Origin: Anaerolineales bacterium
GTDB lineage: Bacteria > Chloroflexota > Anaerolineae > Anaerolineales > Villigracilaceae
Assembly: GCA_020634885.1 (NCBI GenBank)
Contig: JACKAW010000012.1
Span: forward strand, 1 to 48,096
Direction of reading: 5' to 3'
Length of the DNA stretch: 48,096 nucleotides
Shown here: positions 40,470 to 48,096 of the stretch, piece after piece
How positions within the stretch are numbered: the stretch's first letter is position 1
Layout of the letters: each line of letters starts with the position of its first letter
Translations under genes and position numbers: made by a program
The notes under the pieces: generated by a model
What the model was told of the DNA's origin: nothing
The model's input: only the letters and a program-made list of their open reading frames with translations
The model's database searches: none

Positions 40470-41810
40470 ATGAAATACCACATCTGGACCGAAGGCTGCC
40501 AAATGAACGTCGCCGACTCGCAGCGGGTTGGCGCTTCGCTGGAGCATCTCGGTTATTCCCTTACCGAAAACCCCGAAGAAGCAGACGTTATCGTTTTGAA
40601 TACCTGCGTTGTGCGCCAGTCTGCCGAAGACAAGGCGATGGGACGCGTCACTTCGCTTTCTCCTCTCAAAAAGAAAAACCCCAATCTCGTCATCAACCTG
40701 ATGGGCTGCATGGTCGGTGTACGCGGCGCGGAGAAATTACGCGAGAAGCTCCCCTTTGTGGATGTGTTCTCCCCCCCCTCCGACCCGGGACCACTGATCT
40801 CACATCTCACCCAGGGCGAAGTGCAATCGCTCGAAGATGCTGAGACCACACGCCGCTTTTTGATGATGGACGAGGAACTCAAACTACCAGTCGCCGAACA
40901 AGGTAAAACCGTCAGCGTGCATGTGCCCATCGTGTATGGATGTTCCCATGCCTGCACTTTCTGCATCATCCCCTACAAACGCGGCGTTGAGCGCTCGCGT
41001 CCTGTCGGCGACATTGTAAGTGAAATCCGCTCACTGGCAAAACAAGGCGTGAAAGAGATCACCCTGCTCGGTCAGATCGTAGACCGCTACGGCAAAGATA
41101 TAAAGGATGGACCCAATCTTGCCGCGTTGCTTCGCATCATCCATGAAGTGGAAGGCATCGAGCGCATCCGCTTCTTAACCTCGCACCCCAACTACTTCGA
41201 CGATGAACTCATCAACACGATCAGCGAACTGCCGCGTGTCATGCCGCACATTGAACTGCCCATCCAAGCCGGTGACGATACCGTTCTCGAAAACATGAAA
41301 CGCGGATACACGCAAAAACAATTCCGCGACCTCGTGGCAAAGATCCGTACACAGATTCCAGATTGCTCGATTGCCACCGATATTATCGTAGGCTTCCCCG
41401 GCGAAACCGAGGAACAATTCATGGAAACCTACCGCGTCTTATCGGACCTCAAACTGGATGTTGCCCATTTGGCTCGCTACTCCGTCCGTGAAGGGACTGT
41501 TGCCACCCGCCGCATGGTGGATGATGTGCCCGAAGAAGAAAAAATGCGCCGCCTGCACATGCTCGATGATCTGCAAGAACAGATATTGGGAGAGATCAAC
41601 GCCAAATATCTCGGTCAGACCGTAGATGTGCTCTTCGAAGAAAAGGTCAAGGGTCGCTGGCGCGGACGCACCCCCACCAACAAACTTGTCTTTGTCGAAT
41701 CAGAGAACGATCTGCGCGGTAAGCTCTTGCCCGTCACCGTCACGTGGACGGGTCCCTGGTCGATGCAGGCAAATTTGATCAAACAGCCTGCTGAATTAAT
41801 TTCGTTGTAA
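40470..41810 (+). CDS. miaB: MiaB: tRNA-2-methylthio-N6-dimethylallyladenosine synthase
   Basis: 446-residue methylthiotransferase that adds the ms2 group to i6A37 of tRNA. The N-terminal UPF0004 domain has its three cluster cysteines (EGCQMNVADS, NTCVVRQSAEDKA, LMGCMVG). The radical-SAM motif is CSHACTFCIIP (CxxxCxxC). SHPNYFDDELI, LPIQAGDDTVLENMKRGYT and IIVGFPGETEEQF are typical, and a TRAM domain ends the protein. CTAGGAG precedes the ATG. Confidence 0.93.
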   Translation: MKYHIWTEGCQMNVADSQRVGASLEHLGYSLTENPEEADVIVLNTCVVRQSAEDKAMGRVTSLSPLKKKNPNLVINLMGCMVGVRGAEKLREKLPFVDVFSPPSDPGPLISHLTQGEVQSLEDAETTRRFLMMDEELKLPVAEQGKTVSVHVPIVYGCSHACTFCIIPYKRGVERSRPVGDIVSEIRSLAKQGVKEITLLGQIVDRYGKDIKDGPNLAALLRIIHEVEGIERIRFLTSHPNYFDDELINTISELPRVMPHIELPIQAGDDTVLENMKRGYTQKQFRDLVAKIRTQIPDCSIATDIIVGFPGETEEQFMETYRVLSDLKLDVAHLARYSVREGTVATRRMVDDVPEEEKMRRLHMLDDLQEQILGEINAKYLGQTVDVLFEEKVKGRWRGRTPTNKLVFVESENDLRGKLLPVTVTWTGPWSMQANLIKQPAELISL

Positions 41811-41814
41811 AACT

Positions 41815-41841
41815 GTAGGGGCGGGGTAACCCCGCCCCTAC
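41815..41841. repeat. GTAGGGGCGGGG palindrome
   Basis: GTAGGGGCGGGG (41815-41826) and CCCCGCCCCTAC (41830-41841) form a perfect 12-bp GC stem with a TAA loop, 5 bases after the miaB stop. There is no T-run, so it may be a dispersed palindrome used as a transcript end. Confidence 0.7.
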
Positions 41842-41870
41842 GTAATTTAAGGGGTTTATATAATACCCAC

Positions 41871-41931
41871 GGTTACAAATTACGCTTTCCCTTTCTCAAA
41901 AAGCGCAATTTGCAACCGCGCTGGGTATAAT
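41871..41931 (+). promoter_or_regulatory. Imperfect palindrome and -10 element before the AEC transporter gene
   Basis: GGTTACAAATTACGCTTT and AAAGCGCAATTTGCAACC form an imperfect inverted repeat around a CCCTTTCTCA centre. A consensus TATAAT follows at 41926-41931, 11 bases before the start codon. Confidence 0.45.
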
Positions 41932-41941
41932 TTCACTCACC

Positions 41942-42859
41942 ATGTCTTTCATTGAACTCTTTAATACCTTTGCCAACAACCTGTTACCCATCATGCTCAT
42001 CACCACGGCAGGGTACATCCTCGGTAAAGTTCTCCCCGTCGATTCGCGCAGCATTGGACGCATGGTGTTCTATATTTTCAGCCCCTTGCTGGTTTTCAAC
42101 CTGATGGTCACAAGCCAGTTAAACCTGAAACAGGCGCTGCTCACCGTAGGGTACACCGCCGCCATCATCACAGTGATGGGCTTGCTGGCATTCACCTTTG
42201 GAAAAATCTTCAAACTGGAACGTACCCACCTGCTTGCGGTCGTGCTCACAGTTGCATTTGGCAATACCGGCAACTATGGTTTACCCCTGGTCAAATTTGC
42301 ATTTGGAGACGAAGCGCTGGCAGTTGCCTCCATTTTCTACGTCACCACAACCATCCTGTTCAATACGGTGGGCGTGGTCATCGCCTCACTCGGGCATTTG
42401 GATTTGAAATCCGCTATACTGGGTGTGTTCAAACTGCCCATTCTTTATGCTGTTATCGTTGCCCTCATGGTCAAAGGATTCGGGTTGCAGATTCCATTGC
42501 CCCTCTCTCGCACCATTGAGATCGCAGCGAACGGAGCCATCCCTGCCATGATCATTCTTTTGGGGTTGGAACTCGCCCACATTCAATGGTCGCAAAGCCT
42601 TCGCGCAACCAGTTTGGGTGTGGCAATCAAATTACTTTTAGGACCCGTCGTCGGTTTACTTTTTGCCAGCCTGTTCGGCATGAGCGGACACACCCGTCAG
42701 GGAAGTGTGATCGAATCTGCCATGCCTGCCGCGGTTGCCACCACCGTCGTGGCAACCGAATACAAACTGGAACCATCGCTCGTCACCGCCATTGTTTTCT
42801 TTGGCACCCTACTCAGTCCGCTTACGCTTACACCGTTGATCGTTCTCCTATCGAGGTAA
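41942..42859 (+). CDS. AEC family transporter (auxin-efflux-carrier-like)
   Basis: 305-residue membrane protein with about ten helices in two halves. GNTGNYGLPLVKFAFGDEAL is the family's crossing-region signature, and ESAMPAAVATTVVATEYKLE is the matching second-half motif. Bacterial members often export small carboxylates, but the substrate is not visible here. It is followed after 6 bases by a protease-like gene. Confidence 0.87.
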   Translation: MSFIELFNTFANNLLPIMLITTAGYILGKVLPVDSRSIGRMVFYIFSPLLVFNLMVTSQLNLKQALLTVGYTAAIITVMGLLAFTFGKIFKLERTHLLAVVLTVAFGNTGNYGLPLVKFAFGDEALAVASIFYVTTTILFNTVGVVIASLGHLDLKSAILGVFKLPILYAVIVALMVKGFGLQIPLPLSRTIEIAANGAIPAMIILLGLELAHIQWSQSLRATSLGVAIKLLLGPVVGLLFASLFGMSGHTRQGSVIESAMPAAVATTVVATEYKLEPSLVTAIVFFGTLLSPLTLTPLIVLLSR

Positions 42860-42865
42860 TCTGTC

Positions 42866-44086
42866 ATGTCTGCCATTCGTCAAAGGATGTTATCCCTCAT
42901 CGTCGTCACCCTTCTCGTGGCAACCCTCTCCCCATCGTGGAATCAAGCCCAGGCGCAGGCAGGAATCGTCGTGGAAAACCCGCAGGCGCAGGCAGAGTTT
43001 GGGAAGTCGATAAAATTTACAGCGAAGATCACAGCCGCCAGTCCCATCCAACAGGCATCTCTTTTATTTCGCGGCGACAATGAAGAAGTCACCCGTGTTG
43101 AAACCCTCACCCCCAAAGCAGACGGTTCGGTGGAATTCACCTACGATGCCTCACTAAATGTCTTCCCGCCCTTCAGTTGGGTGGTGTATTGGTTTCAGGC
43201 AACCCTTGCAGACGGCAAGACCTACACCAGCGAGCAATATCGTTTTCAATATATTGACAACCGCTTTCCGTGGCGTGAAGTTTCACAGAACAACGTCACT
43301 GTCCATTGGTATGGCGGCGACGATGCCTTTGGCGTTTCTGCGTTAAATGCTGCGGCTACCGGCTTGCTTGGCATGAAAGATATTGTGCCCATCTCGCTTA
43401 CCGAGCCGGTGCATATTTACATCTACGCCGTGGAACAAGACCTCATTGATACCATGCTGCTTGGCGGGCGCGAGTGGGCGGGGGGGCACGCACATACAGA
43501 CCTTGGGGTGGTACTGGTTGCCATTCCACCGGGGGCGGGGCAGGTAAACGAAATGGAGCGGCTAATTCCGCATGAACTGGCGCATGTGATGTTATACCGC
43601 TGGCTGGGACCCAATTATGAAAAACAGCCCGTATGGCTGATCGAGGGGATCGCTTCGATGATGGAAATTTACCCAAACCCCGATTACGCCCGCGTGCTGG
43701 AAATTGCCAGCGCCAACAACACCTTGATCCACTTTAATGACCTATGCGCCACTTTCCCCGCCGATACCGGGTCGGCGTACCTGGCATATGCCCAGTCTCA
43801 ATCCTTTGTCACTTACATCCGCGATTCATTTGGCGTTTCGGGTATCTCACGACTCACCAGCGCCTACAGCGATGGGTTTGAATGCAACCTTGGTGCAACC
43901 AAAGCACTTGGCTCTTCGCTCGATCAGCTAGACCTGCGTTGGCGGCAGACTGTTCTGGGACAAAACAGCGGCGGGATCGCATTTTTCAACTTACTGCCCT
44001 TCTTTGTGTTACTTGCCATAGTGATGATGGTTCCGCTGTGGAGCATTATCGATATGTTCATCAGGAGCAGAAAAAATGCAGCCTGA
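42866..44086 (+). CDS. Secreted, membrane-anchored peptidase MA-family (gluzincin) protein
   Basis: 406 residues. An N-terminal signal segment (MLSLIVVTLLVATLSPSW) is followed by a beta-rich region of about 100 residues and then a metallopeptidase-like domain with HELAHVMLYRWLG (HExxH) and WLIEGIASMMEIY, whose Glu is the third zinc ligand. A single C-terminal helix (FFVLLAIVMMVPLWSII) with a basic end anchors it in the membrane. The active-site set is complete, so proteolysis is likely. The gene overlaps the acylphosphatase gene by 11 bases. Confidence 0.84.
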   Translation: MSAIRQRMLSLIVVTLLVATLSPSWNQAQAQAGIVVENPQAQAEFGKSIKFTAKITAASPIQQASLLFRGDNEEVTRVETLTPKADGSVEFTYDASLNVFPPFSWVVYWFQATLADGKTYTSEQYRFQYIDNRFPWREVSQNNVTVHWYGGDDAFGVSALNAAATGLLGMKDIVPISLTEPVHIYIYAVEQDLIDTMLLGGREWAGGHAHTDLGVVLVAIPPGAGQVNEMERLIPHELAHVMLYRWLGPNYEKQPVWLIEGIASMMEIYPNPDYARVLEIASANNTLIHFNDLCATFPADTGSAYLAYAQSQSFVTYIRDSFGVSGISRLTSAYSDGFECNLGATKALGSSLDQLDLRWRQTVLGQNSGGIAFFNLLPFFVLLAIVMMVPLWSIIDMFIRSRKNAA

Positions 44087-44378
44087 GCCCGGCGAGATCC
44101 TCCGTGCCCATATTTGGGTAAAAGGACGGGTACAGGGCGTGGGCTTTCGCGCCCATGTGGAGTACGCCGCCCGCAAGATCGGCGGGTTAACCGGCTGGGT
44201 TCGTAATGTTGGGTATGACATTGTGGAAGCCATTGCTGAAGGACCACGCGAGCAGATCGAGCGCCTGATCGAAGCAATGAAACAGGGTCCGCGCATGTCG
44301 CGGGTGGATGAAACCAAAGTGGAGTACGAACGTGTTACAGGGGAATTTAAAGAGTTCGGCGTGAAGAGAAGCGCGTAA
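44076..44378 (+). CDS. acyP: Acylphosphatase
   Basis: 100-residue acylphosphatase, which hydrolyses acyl-phosphate bonds such as that of acetyl or carbamoyl phosphate. WVKGRVQGVGFRAHVEYAAR contains the phosphate-binding loop and catalytic Arg, and LTGWVRNVGYD provides the catalytic Asn. Length is standard. It overlaps the preceding gene and converges on radC with a 6-base gap. Confidence 0.92.
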   Translation: MQPEPGEILRAHIWVKGRVQGVGFRAHVEYAARKIGGLTGWVRNVGYDIVEAIAEGPREQIERLIEAMKQGPRMSRVDETKVEYERVTGEFKEFGVKRSA

Positions 44379-44384
44379 CGCGCG

Positions 44385-45092
44385 TTATGTAAAACCCAAT
44401 CCGCGTTCTTTTAGCGAAACCCACTTTCCAGAACCGATCACCAAATGGTCGAGCACATCAATATCAAGTAATTTTCCGGCTTGCACCATGGCTCGGGTAA
44501 CGGCAACGTCATCGGGGCTGGGGGTTGGGTCGCCGCTGGGATGGTTATGAGCAACAATAATCGCAGAGGCATTGGCGCGGATGGCATCTTTGAATAATTC
44601 ACCCACCCGCACTTGTGAAGAATTGACCGAGCCTTTGTATACTTCCAACACTTCCAAAACGCGGTTTCTTCTATCCAACAAGATCACCCGTAAATGTTCC
44701 TGCTCCAAAGCAGACATTTCATACTGCACCAGCGCCGCCGCATCTGCCGGGCTGTTAATGGATGGGCGTTCCTCTGGCGCTTCGAGGGTGAGCCGCCTGC
44801 CAAGTTCAATGGCTGCCTGAATTTGAGAAGCCTTGGCTTCGCCCATTCCATGTTGACTCATCAACTCTTTGAATGGCGCGCGATGCAGCCCGCGCAACCC
44901 GCCAAACTTGGTCAGCAAACGCTGCCCCACCTCCACCGCATTTTCTCCTTGTACCCCCACCCGCAGCAAAATAGCGAGCAGCTCGGCATTCGTCAATGCC
45001 TGCGGACCGAGCGAAGCCAGCCGCTCACGCGGGCGGTCTGCTTCGTGCAGATCTGAGATTCGATAGGTTGGTTTTGGGGTCGTGTCTGTCAT
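44385..45092 (-). CDS. radC: RadC-family JAB-domain protein
   Basis: 235-residue RadC/MPN protein. An N-terminal helix-hairpin-helix-like region (RERLASLGPQALTNAELLAI) precedes the JAB/JAMM metal motif EVYKGSVNSSQVRV...AHNHPSGDPTPSPDD (HxHPSGxxxPSxxD). The role, possibly in DNA repair or processing, is not settled for the family. GGGAGG precedes the ATG. Confidence 0.93.
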   Translation of the reverse strand: MTDTTPKPTYRISDLHEADRPRERLASLGPQALTNAELLAILLRVGVQGENAVEVGQRLLTKFGGLRGLHRAPFKELMSQHGMGEAKASQIQAAIELGRRLTLEAPEERPSINSPADAAALVQYEMSALEQEHLRVILLDRRNRVLEVLEVYKGSVNSSQVRVGELFKDAIRANASAIIVAHNHPSGDPTPSPDDVAVTRAMVQAGKLLDIDVLDHLVIGSGKWVSLKERGLGFT

Positions 45093-45118
45093 GGAATGCC
45101 TCCCTGCTATTGTTTTAT

Positions 45119-45149
45119 TACGCTGAGGCTGGTGGTCAGCCTCAGCGTA
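45119..45149. repeat. Perfect 12-bp hairpin between radC and the surface-protein gene
   Basis: TACGCTGAGGCT (45119-45130) pairs with AGCCTCAGCGTA (45138-45149) around a 7-base loop, 3 bases beyond the stop of the minus-strand surface-protein gene. T residues follow on the plus strand only. Confidence 0.6.
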
Positions 45150-45151
45150 TT

Positions 45152-46336
45152 TTATGGAATGGGTTCTTCCACCGCCTGAACAGAATCTACTTGAGCCTCG
45201 TTACCTGTGCCGCCAACTGGCGAGATGATCACAACATATTCATAATCTCCGGCTGGCGGGTTGCTGTCTGCTGTATCCACATCAATAAGAATGCCGGTTT
45301 GTGGGGCAGGACCAGCGCCATCCGGGTCATACAAATCAGCCAGGTTTACTGTTTCGTCATCCACCTCGCCATCCACATCTGTGGAGTAATCTTTTACGTT
45401 TGAATTCAAATCCGGGTCCTGGTTTTCGCCCCAGTTAAAAACCTCGTAATATTCACGCCCATCGGAATAATGGCTGATGCCAATAATAATGTAATCAAGA
45501 TAAACGGCGCCGCCATTGTTCCATTCGTACACTGCCAAATCATAATTATTATCCGGCGTATTTTCCACTCGAATACCCAGTGTAATTACAACGTAGGTTC
45601 CATCACTGATCTCCCCGATATTATTATAATTTCCAGGGTTTGTATTATCGGGCAGTGTGCCAACGCCCAACTCAGTGGGAGGAGGAGATACCTGCGAACT
45701 GCCTGTGGGCGGGGTGGAAACTACCTCATAGGTGCATGGCAGAGGTTGTCCGTAATTCGTTGCCGTATTATCCTGGCAAAGCGCTGGGGGGTAAGTACAA
45801 GGTAAAGGCTGACCGTAGTTTGTTGCCGTGTTATCCTGGCATGTCGTGGGCGGTGGAGGGGGGTATTCACACGGCAGAGAACCGCCGTAATTATTCGCAC
45901 CTGTGTCATTACAAACATCATCGGGCGGTTGTGTAGGGGATGGTGATGGAACAGGTGTGGTTGCCGTTGGAGATGGCGATGGAGGCGTTGTCGGTGTGGA
46001 TTCGGTTGCAGTTGGAGTGACAGGTGTGGATGAGGGTGAAGCGGTCGGTTCAAATGACACAAACTCAGGGTATGAAATTTCCGCGCCTGGGGTAAGGTAC
46101 GATTCCGCCCAAGCCATGGGGGTAAGCAGTTGCGGCATCAGCGGTTGAAGCGCCGCAAACGGGCGTGGATTGCCCGGGTCTGGCTCCAAGTTGGAGTTCA
46201 TATCCGCGTTCACGCTCCAAAACGGCATCAAGCGCACTGCCAACTGCCCAACGATAAGGATCAGGATGATGCCAATAGGAATGGTAAAGATTAGCAGGGT
46301 CCAATCCATGCGGTCACGTTTTCCGATCAGGTTCAT
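45152..46336 (-). CDS. Membrane-anchored surface protein with CxDxxAxNYG repeats
   Basis: 394 residues. One N-terminal membrane helix (TLLIFTIPIGIILILIVGQL) is followed by an external part. A Thr/Pro/Ser-rich spacer (about residues 100-135, TATESTPTTPPSPSPTATT-like) leads to three tandem units of about 20 residues with the pattern C-x-D-x-x-A-x-NYG-x-x-LPC-x-Y. The last 190 residues are acidic and beta-rich with no recognised domain. Similar short Cys repeats occur in large bacterial surface proteins. The start overlaps the kinase stop (ATGA), so the two genes are co-transcribed. Confidence 0.78.
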   Translation of the reverse strand: MNLIGKRDRMDWTLLIFTIPIGIILILIVGQLAVRLMPFWSVNADMNSNLEPDPGNPRPFAALQPLMPQLLTPMAWAESYLTPGAEISYPEFVSFEPTASPSSTPVTPTATESTPTTPPSPSPTATTPVPSPSPTQPPDDVCNDTGANNYGGSLPCEYPPPPPTTCQDNTATNYGQPLPCTYPPALCQDNTATNYGQPLPCTYEVVSTPPTGSSQVSPPPTELGVGTLPDNTNPGNYNNIGEISDGTYVVITLGIRVENTPDNNYDLAVYEWNNGGAVYLDYIIIGISHYSDGREYYEVFNWGENQDPDLNSNVKDYSTDVDGEVDDETVNLADLYDPDGAGPAPQTGILIDVDTADSNPPAGDYEYVVIISPVGGTGNEAQVDSVQAVEEPIP

Positions 46337-48096
46337 TTCTCGTTATCCTTTGCAACTTCCAGTGGAAGAGAAACTATAAACTTACTGCCAGGCATGGTTT
46401 CTTCATCGTGTCCGGGGCTTTCTACACGGATGTTCCCGCCGTGCGCCTTCACAATGCCGCGCGCAATGGCAAGCCCTAAACCGGGTCCGCCGCCTTTGAA
46501 TTTTGTTTTACCAGTGGAATGTAAAAGCACCTCGCCCGTCTGGTGGAATTTATCAAAGATGAGTTCGTGCATTTCGGGGTCAATGCCTATGCCGGTATCT
46601 TGGATGGTAACTTCCAAATGCGGCGGTTCAGATCCGTTCACATATCTGCCGATCACGCCCACACTGCCGCCATCGGGTGTGTACTTAATAGCGTTCATAA
46701 TGAGGTGATGAAACACCTTTTTCATCATATCGGGGTCGGCTTTAATTTCAGGCAGGTTGGAGACCCCATCTTCCTCAAATTGGATATTGCGTTCTTCAAG
46801 GGCAGGCTCAAATTCTTTACGAACCCCCGCAATGACTGGCGCAAGCTGGGTATTGAATTTTCGCAGGACAAGCGCATTATTATCAATGCGTGATACATCC
46901 AGCATACTGTCCACCACATCGGTCATGCGTTCAGCGCCGTCCAAAATTCCCTGGGCAATATACAGTTTATCCGGGTCGTCTTTCAAATCCTGGGTCAGCA
47001 TTTGAGAATAGCCCATGATAATGGTAAGCGGGGTACGAAGTTCGTGCGCTGAAATTTGAATAAAGTTACTTTTTGTCTTATCTATTTTACGAAGGGTATC
47101 GTTTGTCTTTTCAAGCTCTATGGTACGCTCTTTTAAACTTGATGTCATCAAGTCGAACGAGTTTGCCAACTTTCCGATCTCATCACCAGACTGAATGCCC
47201 GTGCGGCGGTCCAAGTCTCCATCTGCGATCGCTTGAGACGTATTCACCAGCGAATAAAGCGGCACAATGATCGTACGCCCAACGAAGAACCCGATCACAG
47301 CCACTGCCAGCAATAGGGTTGTAAAGATAATCACATACACTAGCCGATTATTCGCGCCGAATTGCACCACGAAATCGGCAGGTAACGCCACAGCAAAAAC
47401 TGCTATCCGATCATTCCCAACTTGCAAGGGTGCGCGCCCAATGGAATACAACCGTCCCGCGATCTCAAACGTACCGCCGGTTACCACACCCTCTTCAGCT
47501 TTGGTGACTATATTGGAATAGGTTTCGGGTGTAATTCCAATGGTTGTCCACACCTCGGAATTCGCAGACCCAAAGGTTGTTCCCAGCACTTTTCCTTCGG
47601 GATCGTAAATAATAATATCGGCAAGCGCATTTTGTTTAAACGTCGGCAAAATCGTTTCGATGGACGTACCGACAATGATCACACCGCTAAACTTTCCGCC
47701 TGCCGAGATAGGCAGGGAACTATAGTAATAAGGCTGTTCGTTCACATAATTCACGCCCAGCGCACGTCTCGGCTGTTCATTTGGGTCTTTGCTCTTAAAA
47801 AATGGAACAACAATGGGAGAATTCGAAGCCCCTGTGTTTTTTTCTACAGCAAGCGTCTCACCAGAAGGCGTCCTCAATAAATGCAGAATCTCATTTCTCT
47901 GAGGCGACACAATAATTATGTTTTCCACAACCCCCAAGGCAAAATACGGTTCCACAATATCACGTATCGTTTCGCGGTCTTCGCTTGCCACCGCCTCTGC
48001 CAACCCCTCTGTATAGGTTATTTGCAACGCCTCATTAACCTGACGTTCTTCCAGACGCACAAAATTATCTGAAACCACCCTGCCTGCTTCAAGCAG
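46333..48096 (-). CDS. Sensor histidine kinase with extracellular cache-like domain (partial)
   Basis: The frame stays open to the right edge, so the N-terminus is missing. Residues 1-240 of the visible part look like a cache/CHASE-type sensor domain (YYSSLPISAGGKFSGVIIVG). Then follow a membrane helix (VYVIIFTTLLLAVAVIGFFV), HAMP (IADGDLDRRTGIQSGDEIGK), a coiled coil, HisKA (FIQISAHELRTPLTIIMGYS) and HATPase_c (NAIKYTPDGG, DTGIGID, GPGLGLAIARGIVKAHGG). The surface-protein gene downstream overlaps it by 4 bases. No response regulator is visible in the window for this kinase. Confidence 0.88.
   Translation of the reverse strand: MLEAGRVVSDNFVRLEERQVNEALQITYTEGLAEAVASEDRETIRDIVEPYFALGVVENIIIVSPQRNEILHLLRTPSGETLAVEKNTGASNSPIVVPFFKSKDPNEQPRRALGVNYVNEQPYYYSSLPISAGGKFSGVIIVGTSIETILPTFKQNALADIIIYDPEGKVLGTTFGSANSEVWTTIGITPETYSNIVTKAEEGVVTGGTFEIAGRLYSIGRAPLQVGNDRIAVFAVALPADFVVQFGANNRLVYVIIFTTLLLAVAVIGFFVGRTIIVPLYSLVNTSQAIADGDLDRRTGIQSGDEIGKLANSFDLMTSSLKERTIELEKTNDTLRKIDKTKSNFIQISAHELRTPLTIIMGYSQMLTQDLKDDPDKLYIAQGILDGAERMTDVVDSMLDVSRIDNNALVLRKFNTQLAPVIAGVRKEFEPALEERNIQFEEDGVSNLPEIKADPDMMKKVFHHLIMNAIKYTPDGGSVGVIGRYVNGSEPPHLEVTIQDTGIGIDPEMHELIFDKFHQTGEVLLHSTGKTKFKGGGPGLGLAIARGIVKAHGGNIRVESPGHDEETMPGSKFIVSLPLEVAKDNEK

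Overview
The window looks like a piece of a Chloroflexota chromosome, probably from the class Anaerolineae. This is inferred from gene content, not from a marker gene. It carries Flp-type pilins, many NarL-type two-component systems, DUF2270, AEC and CPBP membrane proteins, and short intergenic palindromes and minisatellite-like inverted repeats. No rRNA, tRNA, CRISPR array, transposase or integrase was found. Both ends cut through genes.

Layout. Positions 1-9431 hold small accessory operons: an aldo/keto reductase with a sugar-mutarotase-like protein; a frameshifted remnant; a MerR regulator with a metallo-beta-lactamase-fold hydrolase and an NmrA-like protein; a PadR-led operon with a NapH-like iron-sulfur membrane protein, DUF998, a CPBP protease and an M50-like protein; and a TetR regulator upstream of a DUF4260 protein. 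Positions 9468-12995 (minus strand) hold a family-4-like uracil-DNA glycosylase without its iron-sulfur cysteines, a DUF2270-DUF2179 membrane protein and an SLC13 permease with RCK domains.

Positions 13397-33211, all on the minus strand, form the centrepiece: a 20-gene island that reads as a sulfur-oxidation system of the sHdr-LbpA type. In transcription order it encodes TusA, a DsrE3-like carrier, a STAS protein, a second DsrE-like protein, HdrC1, HdrB1, HdrA, the sHdr-associated 'Hyp' protein, a fused HdrC2-HdrB2 (HdrD-like) protein, EtfB, EtfA, an EMO-like membrane cytochrome b/iron-sulfur protein, a small cysteine-hook protein, a first lipoate-binding protein (LbpA), an SQR-like flavoprotein, a 40-residue protein, a second LbpA, an sLpl(AB)-like lipoate ligase, a fused SoeB-SoeC protein and SoeA. 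The model is inference built on known families. TusA and DsrE proteins deliver sulfane sulfur to the Hdr-like complex. Sulfur is oxidised with lipoyl-LbpA as cofactor protein. Electrons leave by EtfAB and the EMO-like protein to menaquinone. The sulfite released is oxidised to sulfate in the cytoplasm by SoeA with the fused SoeBC. The lipoate ligase charges the LbpA proteins.

Divergent from tusA is a NarL-type kinase/regulator pair (33360-35664), a candidate controller of the island. Next come a ProX-like tRNA-editing protein, a second kinase/regulator pair, a receiver domain without its phospho-acceptor, two Flp pilins, MiaB, an AEC transporter, a gluzincin-type protease, acylphosphatase, RadC, a repeat-bearing surface protein and a sensor kinase that runs off the right edge.
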